Part shown: positions 19,941 to 26,211 of the stretch, piece after piece
Layout of the letters: each line of letters begins with the position of its first letter
How positions within the stretch are numbered: position 1 is the stretch's first letter
Assembly (NCBI GenBank): GCA_000320545.1
Contig: ADNK01001383.1
Span: forward strand, 1 to 26,211
Direction of reading: 5' to 3'
Length of the DNA stretch: 26,211 nt
From: Bigelowiella natans CCMP2755
Taxonomy: Eukaryota; Cercozoa; Chlorarachniophyceae
Notes under the pieces: generated by a model
Seen by the model: only the letters and a program-made list of their open reading frames with translations
What the model was told of the DNA's origin: nothing
The model's database searches: none
Translations under genes and position numbers: made by a program

Positions 19941-21290
19941 ATGGCTGACGATGACGCGGCCGCCGCCGCCGCACGGCAGGTTGGATAGAGGGGCTTCGAT
20001 GATCGAGGAGGGAATCAGTTTAGATACATACGAAGATGGGTCATATATTGTGCTATAACATCCCGCAGGCTCGCCAGAGAAGGCTGCGCTCCGCGCGGAG
20101 AAGGAGAATGGTGCTGATGAACTCGGAAATGCGACTCAAGTCGCTTGCTGGCCAGCCTACGTATGCAACTGCTTTCCTCTCCTCGTTCGAAAAAATAGAC
20201 ACCTATAGCAGAGAGCACTTCCATCGTATACATGGGGAAATAATGAGGGAGAGAAAGAGAGGGAAAAGAAAGAGAAAGACAGCAAGACGAGAGGGCGTGA
20301 ACAAAAACCCATAAATGCGTGTGCATATGTTACTTCTGAAATAATAGAGATGCCACCCCCCAGCTGCGGAAGGCGGTCAGTGCACCTCCTCTCGAATCTT
20401 CTACATCTAGGTATGTGTTGCGCAATGTCCCACAATTTCGTCGCCTTGTCGCAACTGAGCTCAACACTCCGTCCTCCCCTTTCTGTAGAGTGAGTGAGGA
20501 AGAAAATCATATCATGGCCGAGGTCAAAGGGGGCGAGGAAAAGGTGAAAAGTAATCAACCCCCTATTGAAGGCAGCATTCCTTCAGCTATCCCTAAACAA
20601 TCAAAGAGACCCTCCGCGCCCCAACCCTTAACGTAAGAAGAAGTTTGGGATGAAGCTGAAAGGGGGAGGAGAAGGAGGAGAGTCATAAGCATCTCATAGG
20701 GGCGCATGTGCACGGATACTTGAGCGTATTCCTCTCTCCCTTTAATTTGAATTCACTTCGCGAGAAACATTGTAACTAAACAAAAAATCGTTACAATCAG
20801 AACCTAGGAGAGGCAACCCATGCACTCGATGACCGAAGGCCCTAATATAGATTGTGTTTTGGTTATCAGAAGCGATAAGAAGAAGCATTCCACGCGCCCC
20901 GATGACACAACAACAACGTCGCACACAGCGCCATCAGTTGGAAGCAGCAGGAGTACCATTACGGCTAGGGATAGCCCATCGCTTACGTTGGCAGATCTTC
21001 TCCACAAACACCGGCCGACGGTCCTCCTCAGCATTATAGCTCTTCTGTCAGCGACATGGTGCGTTGTGTACCGGGAGCCTGTACCTGCGGAGCTACTCGT
21101 TACATCCTGGCTAATGGTTGCTGCACTTCGTTTGATTCATCAACCACCGCGATCGAGGGGTAGCGATAGGCCTAGGGAAAGCCGGTTGGGGGCGACGGAG
21201 TCGGTGGGCGAGGAGTCTTCGCTCCTGCAGCAGTTGTTGGGTAAAAACAGGGGGGGGCTCGTGGCGGCATTAAAATTACTAAGCAGGTAG
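19941..21290 (+). CDS. GET2/CAML-like subunit of the tail-anchored protein insertion receptor
   Basis: GET2 (CAML in animals) sits in the ER membrane with GET1/WRB and recruits the GET3 ATPase through a basic N-terminal helix, so that tail-anchored proteins can be inserted. Exons: 19941-19979, 20069-20160, 20381-20410, 20489-20632, 20813-21290; total 783 nt, 260 residues, all phases agreeing. Residues 15-43 carry the hallmark basic cluster followed by NS..RL..L.GQ (ARRRRMVLMNSEMRLKSLAGQ in part). A long polar linker follows (about 44-165). Two hydrophobic segments, about 171-187 (VLLSIIALLSATW) and 193-211 (LLVTSWLMVAALRL), sit near the C-terminus. A third short amphipathic segment (GGLVAALKLL) ends the protein, where the family usually has a third membrane helix. 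Overall similarity is low, as is normal for this family. The acceptors at 20381 and 20813 lack pyrimidine tracts, so the linker boundaries are the weakest part. Confidence 0.7.
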
Positions 21291-21444
21291 TACTGGATTT
21301 TCCCTTATAATAGAAAAGAATGCATGTCATTTGAGTAGTAATAGCCACGAGAAAGGATAGCTTTTGTCGTTCAACATGCGGTTCTTCCTACCGCCGAAGA
21401 ATAGTATTCTTAATAACGCACCGCCTTCTTATCCTCATGCCCTC

Positions 21445-21756
21445 TCAGATACCCATAGGCTCATGTTGATAATTTGTCTTAACCAAATGTTTTTTGAGTT
21501 GATATCCCGCTTGCCCTAACTCTGTTTCTGGTGTACTCCGTAGGTTCTTCAACGTTTTTTCCGAAGTGTTGCTAGTGGTAGATGAAATGAACTTAGTTGT
21601 TTTCGTCTGGGTTATCTCGACCCAGTGTTCGAGAACAGCCCTTTCGGTTTTTGGGGGCGGATAATCATAGCGGGAGTAGATATTGTCGCAATTATGATAC
21701 GAATTCTTATCGTTATAGTATGTGAGCAGCGGTGCAGGAAAACCAGCCATAGCCAA
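21445..21756 (-). CDS. Small unknown protein, about 101-103 residues
   Basis: A single open frame with two possible starts (21756 and two codons later). The sequence begins MAMAGFPAPLL, has a Tyr/Asn/Asp-rich segment (SYHNCDNIYSRYDYPPP), then a basic, Thr-rich middle, and ends GYQLKKHLVKTNYQHEPMGI. There is no signal peptide or membrane helix. The size and the Tyr/His/Pro-rich ends recall accessory subunits of mitochondrial complexes, but that is only an impression and no family is recognised. It is convergent with the GET2-like gene, with about 154 bases between the two stop codons. Confidence 0.45.
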   Translation of the reverse strand: MAMAGFPAPLLTYYNDKNSYHNCDNIYSRYDYPPPKTERAVLEHWVEITQTKTTKFISSTTSNTSEKTLKNLRSTPETELGQAGYQLKKHLVKTNYQHEPMGI

Positions 21757-22866
21757 GGTTAATTAGCTAAGCACGCGTGTGCATAGTGCTGAGTGTTTGA
21801 TGAACATTCGTATTAAATCTGGATTCGGCCCATCTCTAACTAGCTAGCTAGGCTACATCGGAAACGATGCCTTCATTATGCTCTTGCGCGATACCTTTGA
21901 TCTAGAAGCGGCTGAAGTGTATGACGCTAAGTAAAAATAATGAAATTATCATAACCGCCGATGGAGGTATAATTATGTGTGCAAGTGCAAAGCTAGAAAG
22001 CTGATGCTGCTGCATCATTCTAGCATTGTACACAAAGGGAGCAAAGGGATAGCGATGAAAATGCTATGCATTATTCTGCGTGTCATGCTTCATGGGCTTA
22101 GATGCAAAGTGATATGCCATCAAACTGTATAGGTGCCAATGACTTCGAAGCGATGCGGTGTCGTTGGAACAGTTATGCATCGGATGTTATTGCGTGCGAG
22201 ACGGATGTAATGAAGTAATCAAATCTTTTCAATGAATCATCGTGTTGTCGTTGTGTTCATCATGCTCCCATAACACAAGGACTCCTCTGCTTGATGCTTA
22301 CTTTCATCGATTATTAAACCATCGTTTTGGCATGCATACAGCGCGAGCACAATGATGACGAGTTTAGTAAGTGAAAGGGAAAATTGTATGTCTTGCAAAT
22401 CATTATATCAGAAGTCACTGGCGCCCACACGCACTATAGCACAGATGGACGTGCAGAATGAAATAGTGACCACTTTGTGATTCCATGCGCCTATTTGCTT
22501 TCCACAGATATAAAGCGCGCATGCATGCACGTGCATATTGTTGCGCGTCCAAGCGACACACGTCCATTGATTCACACGCCCATGCATACATACATGGCGT
22601 AGAGCGGCGCACACAATGATGCATGATGCTGAGTTTTCATTGCATGTAGCACAGAACGCCCACATGTCCAGATACTATTCAGCAACAACACCTACACTCG
22701 TTTTACACATCTAGACATGTTTTTAGGTGAGGAACAGAGGAACAATGGTGGTGATGATGCAACGATACAGATTTCGTGCTTCTGCCCTTCTTACCTTTCA
22801 GCGCCAACTCCCCCCCCCCTCTCGCTCTCTCTTCCAATCTCTCCTCACGTCTAATTGGCCTGACAC
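21757..22866. other. Intergenic region upstream of the small minus-strand gene
   Basis: About 1.1 kb with no supported exon. It holds the inverted third copy of the short dispersed repeat (22193-22238) and, at 22510-22600, a stretch dense in GCATGC, TGCATG and CACGTGCA words similar to 13120-13260. A C run sits at 22811-22818. Confidence 0.45.
22193..22238. repeat. Short dispersed repeat, copy 3 (inverted)
   Basis: Its reverse complement reads TTGAAAAGATTTGATTAC and then TTCATTACATCCGTCTCG, matching the copies at about 13345-13395 and 13457-13505. Confidence 0.6.
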
Positions 22867-24684
22867 TTATTGAGCCAGTTGCCGTTTTGTGACACGCAAT
22901 TCATAAGGTTGAAGCATCTCGTCATCACCTGCGATTAAATGAAATGAAGAAAGTTGATAAAACACAACGCAAGACCTATGCAAGCTGTCTCCCAAACTTG
23001 CGGCTAATAGTATGAGGTGTGACGGCAGTCGACTGTGGGCTGTTGTAGCTGTTGTACCATCATCACTCCCCCCCCTGGATGTTTGTACGAATGCCATTAC
23101 CTAGACGAGAGGTTGCTGCAGGCTCCGAGTCGTGGTTGATATCAACCACGTACTGTTCCCCGTTAATATCCTCCCGAATTCTCTGCATTAGAAGAAGAGG
23201 AAAATAACAGAATTTTAAAAATGAACGCCACTCTATATACCTCCTATATGTACTCGTACCTGTTCAAGGAAAGGGTTCTTTGGCACATCTAGCCTGTCCA
23301 CTCCCTAAAGACAGCAACAGCAGCAGATTCGGCACGACACGGGAAGAGAGGGGGGGTGGGGTGGGGTTAGAATCTCAAAAAAACAGAAAATGCACAAGAT
23401 CAATCATATATGTTTAATTCTTGCGATAAATCGCCTGTGTTTTCTGTGCATAGAAAAAAGTATTTGCATGTGGGAGAGTAGCCTCCCTCCCCCAACTCCC
23501 CCCCCCCACCCCCCTCATTTCCATTCTTCCGATCTGACTTGCTCGTCCAAAGTCTCTGAGGCTAAAGATACCAAACTCTCCTCGTTGACCCCTAAGATGA
23601 GGGAGGAAAGGGGTGAGAAGAAACGTCTGTGACACGGCCTCCTCCTCCTTGTCGCACCCCCCTCAATCCCTCCCTCCCTCTGCCAATGGTGCCATACCAG
23701 CCCCGACATACACCACGGATGATGACGATGATGATGCCATCGTCGTCGCTTTCCCTCGCTTCCTCGTAACAGCGGAGAGATTTAGACCGGCTTTGCCGAG
23801 AAAGAGGTCGTCCTCTGCATAACTGAAGATAGCGTGTGTCGTAGCCTTATCAGCTATCTTGACTCCCTCGCGCCACACAGAGGCAAAGGGTGAGGTGCTG
23901 CCCTTAGGATCGAGCAGCTTGACCGTCTGGCCTGCGTTGAGGGACTCGATTTCCTCGACAGATACGCCACTCAAAGCGGCGAGCCTGACACCGGCATACG
24001 CGCGCGCGCGTGTGTGTTTATCTATGTTGTCTGTCGCATATGGAAGAAGAAAAGTACTCATACACACACACACACACACACACTCACCTCGAAGGCTGTC
24101 TTCGAATCTGCCCGTTTTCGTCCTTCAAATCCGATCTACCGATCATAGGAGCTATTAGGGTGGAGGCCGTGCCAATCGTGCACGTAAGGAGGCAAGCTAG
24201 TCTCAAAGCTCACAACCGCCATAATCATCATCGTCGGCACCATCATGATCATCATCACGCAAAGACAGTAACAATGAGCAATCAGCAGCCTTATGAGCAG
24301 AGATTCAATCATTTGTGATCCCACTACTGCTACTGCTACTACTACTACGAGTAGCCTACAATCGCAAATCTATTACAGACCGAAATCCAACCCACAGAGA
24401 CCCTCCACGCCTTACAAAATCCTCTAAAGCTGTATCGAATGCCTCTGGAACGATCATCAACGCCTGAAAGAGAAGAAAAAGATCAAACACCAGTCACAGT
24501 TGCATCCTCATGCTATTATATTTATATATAGCTGCTGGTGGTGAGTTACTCATCGCCAACATCAATGAAGTGGAGGTGGTGATAATTGGTGATGGTGGTG
24601 GGGCTTTACAGGAAGGAGCACGATCGCATATTCTCGGTGCAAGAACTCGCCCCCTACAGAGAAATGAGGAAAATAACGACGACT

Positions 24685-24718
<34 letters not shown>

Positions 24719-25652
24719 CGGCGTCTATAGAGGCCACTACAGACTGCTTTCTAGCCAAAATTGATTGAATAAGAAAGCGTGAAGCATCAAGCGGAATTCG
24801 CCCACAATCGGCCTCCTTTTGCCCCCATGCGCCATTCCATACAACGATCGCATAACACGTACGCGACGCGCCCGCACACACGCTGGGAAGAAAGCTCCAC
24901 GCCATCGGCCGTCTCTACCTTGCTGCAGCACACTTTCCGCGGAGATGACGTCTATTTGGACGCCGTTCCGCCAAAAAGGGTAGTAGAAACGGTGTGCCTG
25001 AAGCATCGTCATCACGACCATCATCATCATCGTCATCATCATGACAATGATCTTCATCACATATATGAGTATATGCTTCAAGCTCGCACGCATCTCTCTT
25101 CAATATGCCATAATCTCTCCTCAGTAAGTTAGAGGAATGGGTGGTATGGTGTGTTGATGGTCTACTAGCAAGCAGCATATGAGATACACCCCATTGAGCA
25201 AATGCATAAATGATCACGACAGTTACAGTGATAGTAGTAGTAGTAGCAGTGGTGGTGGTGGTGGTGGTGGTGGTGGAAGAGCCCCGTAGTTATTATTCAC
25301 GGTCACCTCATTTGCAAAGTCGAAGGCCGTAGATTGCGGTTGCGCTGCGGTAAGGAAGCAATTTGAGTCCTGTTAGTCACCACAGCCCCTTGCTATGCGA
25401 GCACCATTGGTATGCATGACGTGTTGTCGGGAGGATATATAGAAACACACTATGGTTTTAACATTATTGTTATTGCCAGAATCCATCATCGGCATCAGTT
25501 TTCCTGACAGAGAGGAAAGGCATTGACCTTGCCACGCGAAGACATTCTCAGTGTGATAGATCAAGGCGACCTATGCAGCAACACGCATCGGTTATCCGAA
25601 GTTGAGGAGTGCTGTTGTTGGTGTTGTTTTCTGCTGCGCAGGCCATCGTCAC

Positions 25653-25686
<34 letters not shown>

Positions 25687-25773
25687 GGTATGCATTGATC
25701 CAGATACCTTCGATTTTATCGGCGCTAGCCAGATATTCGCATGCGCTCGAGCAAAAGCAAACGTCTCCTTCGC
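22867..25773 (-). CDS. GH42-like beta-galactosidase, C-terminal 309 residues, 12 exons, 5' partial
   Basis: GH42 enzymes hydrolyse beta-galactosides and form trimers. Exons in coding order: 25773-25708, 25570-25528, 25344-25307, 24997-24919, 24653-24610, 24463-24381, 24135-24088, 23984-23698, 23591-23539, 23304-23260, 23182-23101, 22928-22867; total 930 nt with every phase agreeing, ending in TAA. The order of motifs matches the GH42 trimerisation domain: VALIYHTENVFAWQ, FYYPFWRNGVQIDVIS, YAIVLLPALMIVPEAF, FVRRGGSLWVGFRSDLKDEN, RLAALSGVSVEEIESL and LSAVTRKRGKA. The short C-terminal beta domain follows: VVYVGAGVNEESL, YVVDINHDSEP and the closing LQPYELRV. The catalytic barrel with both acidic residues lies upstream and mostly off the right edge. 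A Ser6 run from a trinucleotide repeat interrupts the strand before VVYVGAG. Several introns hold GAT, CA, GGT or CAT arrays. Confidence 0.85.
24062..24082. repeat. (CA)n microsatellite in a GH42 gene intron
   Basis: CA run in the intron between exons 24135-24088 and 23984-23698, with alternating CG (about 24000-24010) near the other end of the same intron. Confidence 0.85.
24685..24718. repeat. (GAT)n microsatellite in a GH42 gene intron
   Basis: GAT array in the intron between exons 24997-24919 and 24653-24610, about 25 bases from the acceptor. Further trinucleotide arrays in introns of the same gene: CAT 25018-25042, GGT 25251-25276 and CAT 25655-25687. Confidence 0.9.
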
Positions 25774-26211
25774 CTGTGTTGATGTAGCAAAGGTTTGTTT
25801 AGCGCCTTCTAGCGGTTGGTACATTAGCCTGCACGATACGCCGCCACACTCGGACTGTTTTTATCATCTACAACTGCCTCCCGCGGGGCGCACCCCCCAT
25901 TTCAATTGGTGATTATAAGGGTAGTCCGGTGTCGGTGTGTGTGTCCACTTCTTTTTCTTTTTCTATAAAAAGGATATGCACGACTGCCATGCGAGCGGCT
26001 CCGTTCCTGACTACAACTACTACTACTACTACTACAACTGATTGCTATCACTACGGCCACTCCCGGGGTCTTGGGACCTACCATATCGTGCTACTCGTCA
26101 GTATGGGCAAAGATCTCAACCAAGCTCTTCCCGCTGGCGACTCGTTCACTATGTGATCCTTATCTTTCCCCCCACCTAACCGTCGTCGGAGGGGGGGAGG
26201 ACACTCACGGG
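25774..26211 (-). other. Right edge: upstream part of the GH42 gene, exon structure unresolved
   Basis: Upstream exons of the GH42 gene must lie here or beyond the window. One candidate, 26158-26082 on the minus strand, is flanked by AG and a good donor (gtaggt) and encodes IVNESPAGRAW. Its NESP could correspond to the nucleophile region of the family, but the rest does not match well. Its exit phase does not join the exon at 25773 directly, so another exon would be needed; the stretch around 25890-25960 is one possibility. A donor-like GTGAGT occurs at the very edge. An ACT array lies at about 26015-26037. Confidence 0.3.

Noticed and set aside
25523-25912. Plus-strand open frame of 129 codons
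   Set aside because: It lies antisense to two secure GH42 exons and contains a poly-Ser run from a microsatellite.
1-26211. CRISPR arrays, rRNA genes, bacterial operons
   Set aside because: No direct repeats with unique spacers, no rRNA-like sequence, and the gene structures are plainly eukaryotic.

Overview
The window looks like nuclear DNA of a protist, most likely an alga or a related stramenopile-type organism. Genes are split by GT-AG introns. Coding sequence can be rebuilt only by joining short exons whose phases agree, and almost every intron in the outer parts of the window carries a microsatellite. The lineage is an inference from gene content: a class I iron-sulfur fumarase, a plant-type ThiD-ThiE fusion, a PiT phosphate transporter and a GH42-type beta-galactosidase. 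The sequence contains no marker gene that fixes it.

Layout, left to right. 1-4556 (+): the last 16 exons of a class I fumarate hydratase (258 residues; the 5' part lies off the left edge). 5124-7455 (-): a two-exon bifunctional thiamine gene, HMP-P kinase fused to thiamine-phosphate synthase. 8490-12860 (+): a 15-exon gene of unrecognised family (about 401 residues). 14034-14411 (-): a small protein with a signal peptide. 15444-17295 (+): a two-exon PiT-family phosphate transporter. 17692-19210 (-): a gene or gene pair with two homologous C2HC zinc fingers in the same reading frame, separated by an in-frame TAG. 19941-21290 (+): a five-exon GET2/CAML-like subunit of the tail-anchored protein insertion receptor. 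21445-21756 (-): a small unknown protein. 22867-25773 (-), continuing off the right edge: the C-terminal 309 residues of a GH42-like beta-galactosidase in 12 exons.

Neighbouring genes alternate in strand almost throughout, giving convergent and divergent pairs. The genes do not form a pathway; they are mostly housekeeping functions (TCA cycle, thiamine synthesis, phosphate uptake, membrane protein insertion, sugar hydrolysis). The window has two textures. About 1-12.9 kb and 22.9-26.2 kb are rich in tiny exons and microsatellites. About 12.9-22.9 kb has few introns, few microsatellites and dispersed repeats instead, including an inverted repeat pair at about 14.45-15.09 kb and 19.54-19.77 kb.

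All exon joins were made by eye from splice dinucleotides, reading phase and remembered family motifs. No search or alignment was run, so exact boundaries need transcript support.
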